A stretch of 64,000 nucleotides of DNA from Anastatus disparis. Taxonomy: Eukaryota; Arthropoda; Insecta; Hymenoptera; Eupelmidae. The translations under genes and the position numbers were made by a program. Numbering within the stretch: the first letter of the stretch is position 1; each line of letters begins with the position of its first letter. Location of the stretch: contig JAFFSR010000370.1 in assembly GCA_017163975.1 (NCBI GenBank), positions 124,001 through 188,000 on the forward strand. Direction: 5' to 3'. The notes beneath the pieces were generated by a model that ran no database searches, was not told the DNA's origin, and saw only the letters and a list, made by a program, of their open reading frames with translations. Below are positions 18,238-30,648 of this stretch, in pieces.

Positions 18238-19083
18238 ATGCGACTAATAAATAAATAGAAAACATGTGTGCGGATATGTATCAATGTATATGTATAATGA
18301 GCTATAATATAATATAGTATCATGCAATAAAAATATGTTTAATAATTACAATTTATGCAAATGCGACTTTATAACTAATGTGGATATGCAATTAATGTAG
18401 AAGTGTAATGCGTTATAATATTAATTAATGTTTCCTGAAATAAACTTTAAATCTTTCATAAACATTTCATGAAAGATTTATGTTGTTTCCCAAACGTTGC
18501 AATGCAATATTATATTAATGTTTCTTTAATATTCATTAAAAATATTTAGCTAAAATCTTGATGAAATCTTTCATAAATCTTTCAGAGAAATATTTATTTG
18601 CCATTTCACAGCCGGACATAGCGAACTTTCAACAACGTTTCAATGAAAAATTTGTGAAATATTTCAAAATTTGCTTGAAAATATTTCATAAATATTTCAT
18701 AAATATTTCATGAAAGATTTATATGTTTGTTTAATTGTTGCTTTGAAATATATAATAAATAATTAAGAAATATTTCTTTGAAATATTTTCAAGTATATAG
18801 TTGAAATCTTTTATAAATATTTCATGAAAGATTTGTGTTATTTTCTAAATATGGCAATGAATTATTATATCAATATTTCTTAAATATTTCTTAGAAATAT
18901 TTACCAAAAAGTTGTTAAAATCTTTCATTAATCTTTCAGAGAAATATTTATTGGTCATTGCACACGCGGACATAGCGAACTTTCAATAACATTTCAATGA
19001 AACATTTATGAAATATTTCAAATCTTGCTGGCAAATATTTCATAAATATTTCATAAATATTTCATGCTATGTGGGATCTAACC

Positions 19084-19635
19084 CTAACAGCACAAAACGT
19101 TTCAAAAACGTTTTAAAAATGTTTTCTGGTATATCTTATATACGTTTATAAATTTCGACAAAAATACGTATTTAAAACGTTTTTAAAACGTAAAATATGT
19201 CCGCATATTTTATATTCTCAAGAGTAATATAACGTTTATGGAACGTTTAAGAAACGTTTAGAAAACGTTTTCGCAGTGAAAACTTACGTTGGCTTCTAGG
19301 TCCAAACGTTTCTTAAACGTTTTTTAAACGTTTTATTTTATCATTCTAAAAAATTATTATATAGAGAAAAAAATTATACCAAATAAAACATTTTTTAAAC
19401 GTTAAGGAAATGTTTAGATATTTAAGCTTGCGTAAATTTTCATCGAAAAAACGTTTTCTAAACGTTTCTTAAACGTTCCATAAACGTTACATTACTCTTG
19501 AGAATCTAAAATATGCGGACATATTTTACGTTTTAAAAACGTTTTAAATACGCATTTTTGTCGAAATTTACAAACGTATATAAGTTTACCACAAAACGTT
19601 TCAAAAACGTTTTTAAAACGTTTTTGTGTTGTTAG
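19084..19635. mobile_element. Inverted-repeat element built of AAACGTTT words
   Basis: Ends CTAACAGCACAAAACGTTTC and complement (GTGTTGTTAG). The interior pairs across a centre near 19350 and consists largely of AAACGTTT, itself a palindrome, spaced at roughly 10-15 bp. Non-coding. Confidence 0.68.
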
Positions 19636-19637
19636 GG

Positions 19638-20425
19638 AACCTTTCTGAATACATTCATGGAAGATTTGCTGAAAGGTTACTGTAAGATTGTAAAAATATT
19701 TCAAGGAATCGTGCACGTAATTATTTAGTAACCTTTTTTTAGATTACATTTAGCTAACTGTAAACTTTCATGAAATCTTCCAGTGGAATCTTCCTGTAAG
19801 GCTTTCTAGAAAGCTTACATTTACGGTGGCGAAAATTCTTTCTGTAATCTTCCATCTTTCTTTACATTAATCTTTCATTAAATCTTCCATTTATGTTTCG
19901 TGAAAGATTACGTGAAAGCTTTTATTAACCTTTTTTGAAAGATTTAGGAAAGCTTCTGGCGAAAGCTTACAAATGAATCTTCCGGGAAGCTTGCAGTTAT
20001 CTTTCATAAAAGATTCTATTGAACGTTAGCGGAATATTTTATGAAAGATGACACGAATCTTTTCAGTAAGCTTCCTGTAAGCCTTCACGATTACCTAACC
20101 GATGAATCTTTCGGGAAGCTTACAGTAATCTTCCTTACTATCTTACATGTAACCTTTCTGAGTACATTCATGGAAGATTTGCTAAAAGGTTACTGTAAGA
20201 TTGTAAAAATATTTCAAGGAATCTTGCACGTAATTATTTAGTAACCTTTTTTTTAGATTACATTTAGCTAACTGAAAACTTTCATGAAATCTTCCAGTGG
20301 AATCTTCCTGTAAGGCTTTCTAGAAAGCTTACATTTTCGGTGGTGAAAATTCTTTCTGTAATCTTCCATCTTTATTTACAATAATCTTTCATTAAATCTT
20401 CCATTTATGTTTCGCGAAAGATGAC
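19638..20425. repeat. 513-bp tandem duplication
   Basis: The block starting AACCTTTCTGA at 19638 recurs at 20151 with few changes for about 275 bases, period 513. Sequence is rich in GAATCTTCC / GGAAGATT words. Non-coding. Confidence 0.8.
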
Positions 20426-20429
20426 GTTA

Positions 20430-20605
20430 AAAACTTATATCAGCTGTAACTTTTGCAATTCATCATATTTTGAAAAACAAAAAAATACGAGTCTTTTATT
20501 TTTTCGTATTCTATCTGACGGATATAATACATTTTTTCAAGCAAAATGCTAATTGTAATTGATTGCAAATAACTGTAAATAAATGCAAATAACTACATTT
20601 TTCCA
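20430..20605. repeat. Diverged copy of the segment flanking the CCATATGG element
   Basis: The stretch with TTGCAATTCATCATATTTTG and CTATCTGACGGAT is the inverted counterpart of about 27285-27385, and is followed by short TGTAAATAA words as in the 27389-28228 element. Confidence 0.6.
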
Positions 20606-21168
20606 AATGTGTACGTCAAATAGTAATTATGCTTATTTTAGTATGTAAGAGTATAACATTATAATTTTTGATCATGGTGTTTAGTAACTTAATGACTGTC
20701 CATCGTTCATCAACTCTAAAATTTTTTAATTTAATATGGAAGATTAATGATTAGTCTAAATTTCAATCAAACACATAACCTTTTTAACATAGATATTTTA
20801 GTCAGCATGATGTAAACTTTTAATCACAAGGCTACTAACAAGATGGCACCTTCGAGTCCTAGATTTTAGATTTAAAGAGTTTGAGAGATTTATTTTATTA
20901 TGAAACAAATATATCTCATGGGTTTCTTACCAACGAGCACTCTATCACCTCTTTTAATAGACCTAAAGTTGTTAAAAATCAGCTATTTTTTCATAATTTT
21001 ATACTATAACATATGAACTATCTGCGTAAACTTTCTGATCCACTTCACTTACACTCAAAATAGATGATACTCCCTTTTTATACCAACATATAACTAGATT
21101 AATGTTTGATGTTTAATATATTAAACATAAAAAAAATATATAACTAGATTAATAAATATTCACATTGA
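20606..21168. other. AT-rich non-coding stretch
   Basis: No gene, repeat unit or inverted ends recognised. Confidence 0.5.
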
Positions 21169-21316
21169 TTAACCTTTAGCCTGCGGGGGTGGTCGATTTA
21201 TCGACCAGCAGTCAGGGTGGGGACTCTACCTGAAAAATCCAATGATCTCATGTATACATTTTGCACTTTATAAAAGGTCGTTTAGTACTAAAATTTTCCC
21301 GCAGTCAAAAGGTTAA
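21169..21316. mobile_element. piggyBac-like MITE
   Basis: 148 bp bounded by TTAA with ends CCTTTAGCCTGCGGG and CCCGCAGTCAAAAGG (inverted). TTAA plus a CCTTTNGCCTGC-type end is characteristic of piggyBac-superfamily elements. Contains a GGTCGATTTATCGACC palindrome near its left end. Confidence 0.8.
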
Positions 21317-21986
21317 GTGTTTTCGAGCTTGCTAATTCATGTAAAATAACTAAATTATAAATCAATATAACATTTTTATGTACCTCACCAGGTTTAATCA
21401 TACTCCTATTACTCAAAATGTTAGCTATTCTACTGCAGATAAATATACACTAATTCTACACAATAATATTGATCACTTTGTTGTACACCATGCATTAGAT
21501 TTATTTATTGAATGCTCAAATTAATTATAGGAGCAGAATCTATCTTAAAAAAAAATTTAATCGTCTCTGTCTCACTTTCACTAGAAAATAACAGTCTAAA
21601 AAATAGAAAATGATAAGTTATATTTAATTATACTCAATAAGAATCATTAAACACAAAATCAGTCCAGAGAGAAAAAATTGAGCGCACAAATTTTATATTA
21701 AATACACACTGCAATACATTTTTCACAATACTACACCTTATGAATTGATGTCAAATATTACACAATTATATACAATATTCCACAAATTCATATTATTACA
21801 ATATTACGGAAGCGCCTATCTGCCATCTCCCGGCACACGGTGGTGCGTGCCAAATTTTCTCTGTCGGAACGGAACCCCGAGTACCGTGTTTTGTGATTAA
21901 TCTTTTTTTTTATCAATTGCGTTAATAATTGAAATCATTATAATAAATAACTAGCAAAAAATACCTCGAATTTTCATATATTATAT
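21317..21986. other. AT-rich non-coding stretch
   Basis: No gene. A GC-richer patch at about 21810-21885 (CCATCTCCCGGCACACGG) is of unknown origin. Confidence 0.45.
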
Positions 21987-22080
21987 CGACGCCCCGTACG
22001 AAGAAAAGCACCGTTCAGAAATTCAAATGCAAATTAACATTGGGATTTCTGAACGGTGCTTTTCTTCGTACGGGGCGTCG
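21987..22080. mobile_element. Hairpin MITE with CGACGCCCCGTACG ends
   Basis: Perfectly pairing arms of about 38 bp (CGACGCCCCGTACGAAGAAA and complement) around an 18-bp loop, flanked by ATAT on both sides. The corresponding point near 28228 in the duplicated copy lacks it. Confidence 0.75.
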
Positions 22081-22950
22081 ATATTATTATGTATAAATTA
22101 GCCAATTTTAAAATAAAAAAGAATCGACGCAACTTATGAATTGTGATATTGTAGTTTTGTACTAAATTAAATTTTTCTATTTTTATAAAAAAGAATAATT
22201 AAAGTTACAATGTGCATAAAAATTGTTTAAATACAAATTATATCATGATGAATTAAGAATTTGTTCTACTAAATTGCATTTGAATCAATGAAAAAATATA
22301 ATAGGAATTTTTTCTTTTTAATCACGTGTTTCAATCACGAACCATGAAATAATCGAAAACAGTATTTGACGTTCACTAGAACTAACAACTGCACGGAGAA
22401 AAGAAAGTATTGTTAAAATAGGTTCTAAATCAAGTATATATAATTTATGTATTAAGGTACTTAAAAAAAGAGTGACGATATAATTTCAATTAGTACTATA
22501 GCTTGAATTTTAGGGACCAATGTTGGTACTATTATATTATGAAGTAAGAGCATAAATTTGCGATGCTTACTGCCTTTTTTTTGGTATTAAGACTGATCTT
22601 TCACCTACTCGATTCAAGGGCAATATTTCGCAGAAAATGCAATTATTATAACCTCTTTTCGTATGGCTTTTCCTGTTACTAAAATTGAAAATGATTAAAT
22701 ACAGAATTATTTATATAATATATAACACTTTAAAATTACTAATAATTAATATTTAAATCCGTGATATTCAAGGATTAAAACGATACATGTTTATCTTCCA
22801 TATTCCGTTTTAAAATAGTTACTTTTGAGTTTTAAATTAACGATTAGAAATTTAAAATTGATATATATATATATATATTATATGATTTACATTATATTTA
22901 TCAACTGTTGAAAATCGTTACACAATTTATTGGGTTTTACGTTAACAGGT

Positions 22951-24053
22951 TGCGACGATTCAAAAATCGCGCTAGACTTAGTACTTGCGCTCAGCCGCTA
23001 CGAGGCGCTACTCCCGCAACGGGAATAGCGAGCTCCGTAGCATATATAACCGAGCCGCCGAGCCATCAAGAAGACTCTCTCCCCTTCCTCTGTGTAAGAG
23101 TGGGATTGCTCGGCACAGTGGAAGTCATCCTTTCCTATACTCCTGTCTTAAGCTATGTAAGGGTGGGATTGCCCGGCATAGTATCCTATCTATCCGTCAG
23201 TGTAAGGGTGGGATTGCCCGACACTGACTCCTAGTTACTACCTCCACCATCGCTGGTCGGGGTAGAGTCCTCCGTTGGTCTTCGACCAAAAGCCTCCCCC
23301 CTCTTCTCCACTTATGGTTTAGAGGGTTATCATCCTAGTTTTTCTTGTATTACCTTACCTGGCTCCGTTACCGACCGCGCCGAACTCCGCCGATAAAATA
23401 GGTCGCGAATTTACCCGCCGAGTTTACTTTGTTAAATAATTAACCATTGTATTTCTTTTCTGTCTTATTTGTTACAGCCGATAAATACGAGATTGCACCA
23501 CCTTGCGGTCAAGGAGAGAACTAAAGTTTTTTTTTTCCTTCGCAACGTGCGAAACACTATTTCACTAAATTATAATTTTTATTTTTTTTGTTTTTGTTAC
23601 TAAGTATTATTGAAATCGACGTTGTAATTATTTTTGTTATTTTTTTATTATTAATAAATATGAAAGAAAAGATAATTTAAGTTTAAACCCAAAGTGTCGT
23701 GTTTGAACTTAATCACCAGTCCGCGGTACCCATCCTGCTTCCTCTCACGAACATTATTACTTAGTGCATAAGGATAGGTTAGCTTTGGATCATTTACTTA
23801 TTTCTTTTAATTAATATTATTTCTTTTCTTAATCATTTATATTTTTCTTTTCAAATATTTAAATGGATTTTTATTTATTTTAATTTATTTCTTTATCTTT
23901 CTTATTATTAATTTTATTAATTTAATAAGGTTAGGTTAGTTTAGTATGTAAGTTTGAACTTTGGCCTCCAAGAATCAACACCTGCAGCGCCCTCTAAAAG
24001 TCTGACGCCTACGATATCAAGATCTAATCGAGGCAAAAAGGCCAAACGTTACA
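22951..24053 (+). mobile_element. Solo LTR of an LTR retrotransposon
   Basis: 1,103 bp, begins TG and ends CA, flanked by the 4-bp duplication AGGT (22947-22950 and 24054-24057); the empty site with a single AGGT is at 32365-32368. A TATA-like CATATATAA lies at about 23041 and AATAAA at 23653-23658, so the LTR reads on the + strand. It holds three 29-nt stem-loops (listed separately). A 4-bp duplication fits Gypsy- or BEL-type elements. No internal region or second LTR remains, so it arose by LTR-LTR recombination. Confidence 0.9.
23090..23226 (+). repeat. Three covarying 29-nt stem-loops inside the LTR
   Basis: At 23090-23118, 23153-23181 and 23198-23226. Outer stems differ but pair in each copy: CTGTG/CACAG, CTATG/CATAG, CAGTG/CACTG. 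The inner stem is GAG/CTC in the first and GGG/CCC in the other two, around a constant TGGGATT loop. Covariation supports selection on RNA (or cruciform) structure in the transcribed part downstream of the TATA box. Confidence 0.85.
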
Positions 24054-24480
24054 AGGTATTAATTATATTGAAGTTTTTCGCTCCTAACGTCGCTTAGTTG
24101 AATTTTCTTTAATTATATTATTATGTATAAATGACTAATTTTAAGTAAATAAGAATTAATTAATTGAACTTTGAGTACTGAATAAAATTAAAAATAATTT
24201 GATGAAACATAATATAAAAATATATGTACACATGTGCTTAAAGTAAAAAAGCGTATAATTTATTTCAAATGACTATTTCTCAATCTACTTCCATTAGAAA
24301 AACAAAGATAGTACGATATTTGATGTAAATAAACTGAGAACTGGGTACTGAGTTACAACTATAATTTCCAGACCTCAATATATGACCATGAATTTGAATT
24401 ATGAAATTAATTTATAAGTGAAACATGCTTAAAAGAAATTCGTGTTGATTTCTAATAAAAATACCTTCACAAATGTATTT

Positions 24481-27033
24481 TATATACATGAAATATGAAA
24501 TTTAAATAGAAAAAATCATAAGATTAAAATACAACATTTTAGTTAATTTTAAATTTCAATATTTCGGAATAAAAAAATAACTATTCGCAATTACTTAACA
24601 ATCCTTTTTGCATCTAATATAAAAATTTAATGAGATACAAATATTACAAAGTGTATGTATTACAAGTAAGGTTTGCATATCATAAATATTATAATTTTTA
24701 GAAAATTCTTGATATTGATAGATTATTAATTTGGAAAATTAAATATTTTTTTATTGATGACAAGTAACTTTTCAAATATATTCAAAATAATACTGTAAAT
24801 GTCAATCAAATAACATTTTCATCAAAATAAATTTCAACGCTATAATTATTAAAATAAACATTTTTATTTAACTACAATCTATTGTAATAATTATTTTTTT
24901 AATATATATATATTAAAAAAATAATATATTTTATTTGATGAACAGTTATATAAATATTATATATTTATAATTGTATAACTAAATTTATTAAATTAAAATT
25001 GTATTCAGTTATCATTCAGAGAATGAGGTATTTAAATTAGTTTTCATGAAAATATATTATTTAAAAAGTTACTTGTTAACAATTTTTTATAAATAACATA
25101 CATTTAACCTTAATTACATTTTTATTTGTACACGTGTTTATATTCAAATGAATTGTGATTTATATAAAAATTGTTAGCAATTCATTTCATTGAAGCAATA
25201 ATATTTTTAATAAGAGAAACATTAATTTTTAAAAAATATCAAATTACCTCATTTGAAAAATTATAATTACATGATATAAAAATATTTTTTTTTAATATCG
25301 TTTGAACATAAATTTTATGAAATACAATTTAAAAAAATTATTTATTAGATATTAAATTTTTTTGATAGTCAATTATAAAGATAGGACAATATATAAAATA
25401 TGAATAAATGTTTCTGATTATGTCTATAATTATGCATTTATATGTATGAACTGTCTAGATAGAAATAGAATTCCCCCTAAAAAAGTAAACATTTCAAAAG
25501 AAAATTTACTTATTATTTGCGAAACATTTATTATGAATGCGGAAAAAAATAATATTCTGTAATATCACTCTATAATTTGTATTAAATATGATACAAATCA
25601 TTGAAAGTACAATTATTTCATTATGTTAAATTTGTTGTCAAAGTTTGATTATATTTTACTATAAGAAGATAAAAAAATCAGCTGTCTTTCCATTCTATTG
25701 CTGAATTTCCATAAAAGGAACGTATTAACTTGTAGTATGTCTCGTGATGATTATTTATTTGAATTTTTAAATTATTCCAATCATTAGTTTTCAAGATATT
25801 TAAATTTCTGATTCCAAATGGAAAAATTTTAGTAAATAATATTGGAACCCAAACTTCTCAATAACTAATGAATAGATTTATTTAAAAATTTAACTGAATA
25901 ATCTTCGTGATACATACTGTATGTTAATGCATCTATTTATTCAAAATTTCAAAATACAATGGAAATATAATCAATATTTATGGGTGGAAGTGTGCTGTCC
26001 ATTTTACATCTCCTTAAATAATTTATATTTATAAAATTCACATAATATCATATAAAAACTATTAAAATGAGAATCATATATTCAATATAATTGTCAACTA
26101 TGAATAAAAAGTTTAAAAAATTAAGTGATAACTTATAAATAGTTATATTATTTTATTGAATACATTTCCAACCTAAATAATTAACTTCATGTTAAAACTA
26201 AATTTAATTAGCATTCAATACCACAAGTTATTTAAAAAATTTACCATTATTCAAAATTATTAAAAAGTTATTTATAAAAAGTATTCCCATATCAAAATTT
26301 CAAAATTATACCAATTTAATTTTTTATTCTTTACATTAGAGAATTAGTTTTGATGTTGAAATTTTTTTGTGAAATGAAACATATATATATATAGGGGCTT
26401 ATGGCATCCAGTCTAAAATTGAGATTTTGCGGTATATGTTGGAAGAAAATTGGATGTTATTTATACATATGTTGTTAATTTTTTCTAAAATGTCATAATT
26501 TTTTTAATATTTCAATTGTATAAAAAAACTGATAATTCGAGATTTATGGTATCCGATGATTATGTATTGGTGTTTATGGCATCCGATGTTCTAATCTAAT
26601 CTCTGTTTATGAACAAACTGCTATGAAATCTAATTAGGTATTGAATAGTATCCAGTTTTTTAGAACATTTTCTCTGAATACTATAGATTATATTTTATCA
26701 AATTTAAATTCTTGAAAGTATAGAATTCAAAGTGTTAGCAAAAAAAAAAGAAAATATATTAAATATTTTTTTATATTGCTAACATTTTATTTTATTTGAC
26801 AATATACAAATCAAAAAACTTGCCAATAGAAGTATGATTGAAAACAAATTATTCACGTAATGAAATGGAACAAATATCACGTGAATAATTTACATGAAAA
26901 ATTCACATGAATATTTTCAATAAGGTTTTTTAAGTATCTTAAAATATCAGGCCTGAGTTTAAGCCTAAAAAAAAATCAAACTTAAATGTAGTGATAATTT
27001 TTTTTCTAATAATATTAATTGATAAAACTTCAT
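24481..27033. other. Long AT-rich non-coding stretch
   Basis: No gene. A TA-rich palindrome lies at 24887-24931. The segment at about 25780-25960 is a diverged inverted relative of about 15490-15660. The phrase TTATGGCATCC / TATCCGATG occurs three times at about 26399-26590. Nothing else recognised. Confidence 0.5.
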
Positions 27034-27141
27034 CCCTGGTAGAAATGATTCCATTTAATGGCTAGTTAATCCCTAGTGAAAATGGATTTAATGCTATTTC
27101 TTGGCTTATAACTATTTTAAATGGGTAAATTTCTACCAGGG
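27034..27141. mobile_element. 108-bp MITE with CCCTGGTAGAAAT ends
   Basis: Inverted ends CCCTGGTAGAAAT; a second member is at 40345-40431 and one end at 63543. Confidence 0.75.
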
Positions 27142-27388
27142 ATCTTACCTTAAATATATATTGAATACAAGACGTTGACATTAGAATAATTTTAAAAACC
27201 CCATCCGATGCTTAAAATTCTTTTGATTAGTTGAAACTAGATTTTTTAAATTTTGATATTTGCCGTCGACTTTCTCAGCCAATTGGGACCTTGCATGAAA
27301 AAATGCATTACATCCGTCAGATAGAATACGAAAAAATAAAAGACACGTATTTTTTCGTTTTCTAAAATATGATGAATTGCAAAAGTTC

Positions 27389-28228
27389 CCATATGGAAAT
27401 AATTTATGTAAAAAACTGTAAATAATAGTAAATAATTGTAAATAACTGTTAAAAAATGTAGGAATTGAGACATAAATAATAGTTATTTACAGTTATTAAC
27501 TATTATTTATTATTAATTACTATTATTTACAGTTAATTATTTACAATTATTTACAGTTTTTTATAATTATTTACAATTATTCATAATTATTTACAGTTAT
27601 TCATAATTATTTACAGTTATTTACATTTTCAAAAATTTTTGAATTAGTGAATAATTTAATGTTATTAATAATTATCTACAATTATTTATAGTTCTTTACA
27701 GTTATTTACAGTTTTTTACAGTTATTTACAGTTATTTATAATTATTTACAACTATTTACAATTTTCCATAGTTTTTTACAATTATTTACAGTTATTCACA
27801 TTTTTAAAAATTTTCGCCTATATATAAAATTATTGAATGAATTCGTGATAATTTTCGAAAATGTAAATAACTGCAAATAATTGTAAAAAACTATAAATAA
27901 TCGTAAATAACTGTAAATAATTGTGAAAAAAGTGAATAAATGTAAAACTGTAAATAAATATAAATAACTGCAAATAAGTGTAAATAACAGTTAATAAGTG
28001 TAAATAACAGTTAAGTGTAAATAAAAGTTAATAACTGTAAATAAGTGTAAATAACAGTAAATAATTCTAAATAATTGTAAATAACTATTATTTATGTCTC
28101 AATTCCCACATTTTTTAACACTTTTCTACAGTTATTTACAGTTATTTACAGTTATTTACATTTATTTACATTTATTTACAGTTATTAACAGTTATTTACA
28201 ATTATATCCAAAAATTTTTTCCATATGG
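27389..28228. mobile_element. CCATATGG-bounded element made of TGTAAATAA repeats, copy 1
   Basis: 840 bp between two CCATATGG palindromes. The interior is almost wholly 9-11-bp units (TGTAAATAAC, TGTAAATAAT) that switch to the opposite strand (TTATTTACA) several times. Near-identical inverted copy at 46803-47644 and a truncated one at 51605-51818. No gene. Confidence 0.82.
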
Positions 28229-28587
28229 GATATTATTATGTATAAATTAGCCAATTTTAAAATAAAAAAGAATTGCCGCAACTTATGAATTATAATATTG
28301 TAGTTTTGTTCTAAATTAAATTTTTATATTTTTATAAAAAAGAATAATTAAAGTTACAATACGCATAAAAATTGTTTAAATACAAATTATATCATGATGA
28401 ATTAAGAATTTGTTCTACTAAATTGCATTAGAATCAATAAAAAAATATAATAGGAATTCATTCTTTTTAATCACGTGTTTCAGTAACGAACCATGAAATA
28501 ATCGAGAACAGTATTTAACGTTTACTAGGACTAACAACTGCACGGAGAAAGGAAAGTATTGTTAAAATAGGTTCTAAATCAAGTATA

Positions 28588-29559
28588 CACGGAAAAAAGT
28601 TTTCACCGGTAAAACTAATGCTAAATTCGATTAGATGTTTAAATTCCAATGCTAGTGTGTTCTAAAGTAATGAATGGCATTAATTTTTTTCGCTCTATTG
28701 ACAGCACAAATAAAATTCATACCAGTGTAATATTTTTTAGTGCTATAAATATTTATTTTCGATAACTGACGCGTGAATTTACAGTGCCACCTTTGGCACG
28801 GTTTTTTCGGGTGCCAAGCACGTTAAATAACGGCGCTGGTGTATGTTTGTGTATACGAATTTTCGATTGTAGCAGTGTGCACGATTGTGAAGTTTTACAC
28901 AAAAGTTTTTCTATTTATTGCATAGGAAATAAGTGCCAAATGGATAATTTTATACAAAAAATATTAAATGTTAAAGATTAAATATTCTATGTTACTTTTA
29001 TGAGAAGTTACATAAAAAAAATGAAAAAATTGCAAGTTTGTTTCGACCAGTTTTCACGTATAATTTCGTACTAAAATAACTAAATAACTTTTCTTGAAAA
29101 AGAAATCTTGTTGAACTTTGAACATAAAACTCTGTCATTATGTTTTCACAGACATGTATATATATATATACATACATACATACATGTATAAATAAATAAA
29201 ATATAACTGACTTGAAAGATTATTTATGATAGCAATAAGTTGATTTTGTGAAAAAACTGATACCATGCATTAAGAATTTCTCTGTTAATGCGCAGAACTG
29301 AAATTTTGATGTTGGCACTGGAAAAAACCGTGCTAGTCGTTAGAATTTCTCTGCTAATGCGCAGAACTTAAATTTTGATGTTGGCACTGGAAAAAACCGT
29401 GCTAATCATTGAAAATCAATGTGCTGGACCTTAGAAGGTAAAATAGTAAAACTAGCATTGATTAAAATGATACTGTCATGGTTTTTTTCATTATAAAACA
29501 CGCAATTTTAACCTTCTATTATTTAGCACTAGTTTTTAAGGTGAAAACTCTTTTCCGTG
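28588..29559. mobile_element. 972-bp TA-inserting element with CACGGAAAA ends
   Basis: Ends CACGGAAAAAAGTTTTCACC and complement, flanked by TA; empty site at about 22436-22441. Contains a 69-bp tandem duplication at 29272-29410 with GGCACTGGAAAAAACCGTGC. A 65-codon frame inside has no recognisable features. Shares the CACGGAAAAA start with the 10.1-kb element at 34610. Confidence 0.85.
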
Positions 29560-29583
29560 TATCTAATTTATGTACTAAGGTAC

Positions 29584-30052
29584 TTAAGGTGGTTCGTGCG
29601 GTAAGAGAGAGAAAGCTAGCTGTGAGAGAAAGAGATAGCGCTCACATGATCCAGTTGCGCATGCGCAGCAACGTAAATGTGAACGAAATATGCATCGTTT
29701 ATCTAATAATTACATTTTCAAAACACTTTATCTCTTTAATAAAACGATGAATTTACGTGAATCTTGTTGGAAAATGTTTATTATTAGTTCCTTTATATAT
29801 GTTTAAATTTTCAATTACAATTTGAATGTAGTTTATGAGATATTGCGATTAACAGCTACGAAATGTAAAAATTCCAATATATATAGATATACTTCCAATG
29901 TAATTTGTAAAACTTTGAACATCGATTAATCAAAAACGAAACGATGAAATGTTCTGAAATTTTAATATGATATTCACATTGCCTTCATTGAACTATACCT
30001 ACAATTTCAAGAATATCTTGAAAAAACACGTTAGTCGCACGAACCACCTTAA
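29584..30052. mobile_element. TTAA MITE, GGTGGTTCGTGCG family
   Basis: 469 bp, ends TTAAGGTGGTTCGTGCG and complement, TTAA on both sides; empty TTAA at 22461-22464. Only the terminal segment pairs; the interior is single-copy AT-rich sequence with a GC-richer left part (ATGCGCAGCAACG). Confidence 0.88.
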
Positions 30053-30259
30053 AAAAAGAGTGGCGGTATAATTTCAATTAGTACTATCCCAATAAGCACA
30101 CATCTGAAAAAAAGAATTCTTTAAGAATTCACGATTGTCCGCTCTGAAGTTAATAAAATATATTAATAAAGTATTTATAAAATATGCACAAAGTATTCTT
30201 CCACAAAATTTAAATAAAAAATAACTCTTCAACGTATCTTTATAAATATTTTAAAAGGG

Positions 30260-30648
30260 TTAAGAGCAGGTCGTATATCTCTGTCCTTTTCTAATCAAAG
30301 AATTAATTTTCATGCAAAAATTAATAATTGTAGCAAAAAATGAGGAGATAGCCCCATCTCGTATAATAAAAAGCAAGATTTTCTTTGATGAGGAAAAATT
30401 ATTTTTATCGATTTGTTTTGAAGAAAACCTTGAAAAACTTAAAAAATAAAGGTTAGGGTGAACAATTCAGTTTTTCAAGGTTTTCTTAAAAACGAAGCGA
30501 TAAAAATAATTTTTCCTCATAAAAGAAAATCTTGCTTTTTATTATACGAGATGGGGCTTTCTTCTTATTTTTTGCTAAAATTATTAATTTTTGTGAAAAA
30601 ATCAATTTTTTGATTAGAAAAGGACAGATATACTCGACCTCCTCTTAA
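30260..30648. mobile_element. TTAA foldback MITE, GAGCAGGTCGTA family, copy 1
   Basis: 389-bp palindrome with TTAA ends (TTAAGAGCAGGTCGTATATC), nested in the 1.57-kb element. Sibling at 37198-37586. Same design and partly the same words as the GAGGAGGTC family. Confidence 0.88.

Larger units (their letters stand above)
15850..19080. repeat. GAAATATTTC word array, inner part bounded by CACATAGCA ends
   Basis: Over 3 kb built from variants of GAAATATTTC, TTTCATGAAAG and ATTTCATAAATATTTC. The left part (about 15890-16600) repeats a unit of roughly 235 bp containing CATAAGTGGATC. An inner segment at about 16606-19072 starts with CCACATAGCAAGAAAATTTC and ends with GAAATATTTCATGCTATGTGGG in inverted form, like a transposon made of the same word. 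A second region of this type is at 62724-63540. A TTAA element is nested at 16708 and a GC-richer coding-like fragment at 18103. No intact gene. Confidence 0.7.
22081..24480. repeat. Direct duplication, copy 1
   Basis: Matches 28229-32815 in the same orientation over about 1.3 kb once insertions are removed (for example TATTATTATGTATAAATTAG at both left edges). Copy 1 carries the solo LTR; copy 2 carries four outer insertions (one of them with a further element nested inside). Non-coding. Confidence 0.9.

Noticed and set aside
19492..20241. 74- and 66-codon frames near the AAACGTTT element and the 513-bp duplication.
   Set aside because: They are translations of repeated words and differ between the duplicate copies.
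22908..23234. 108- and 80-codon frames within the solo LTR.
   Set aside because: They read through the three stem-loop repeats and the TATA region; composition and position fit non-coding LTR sequence.
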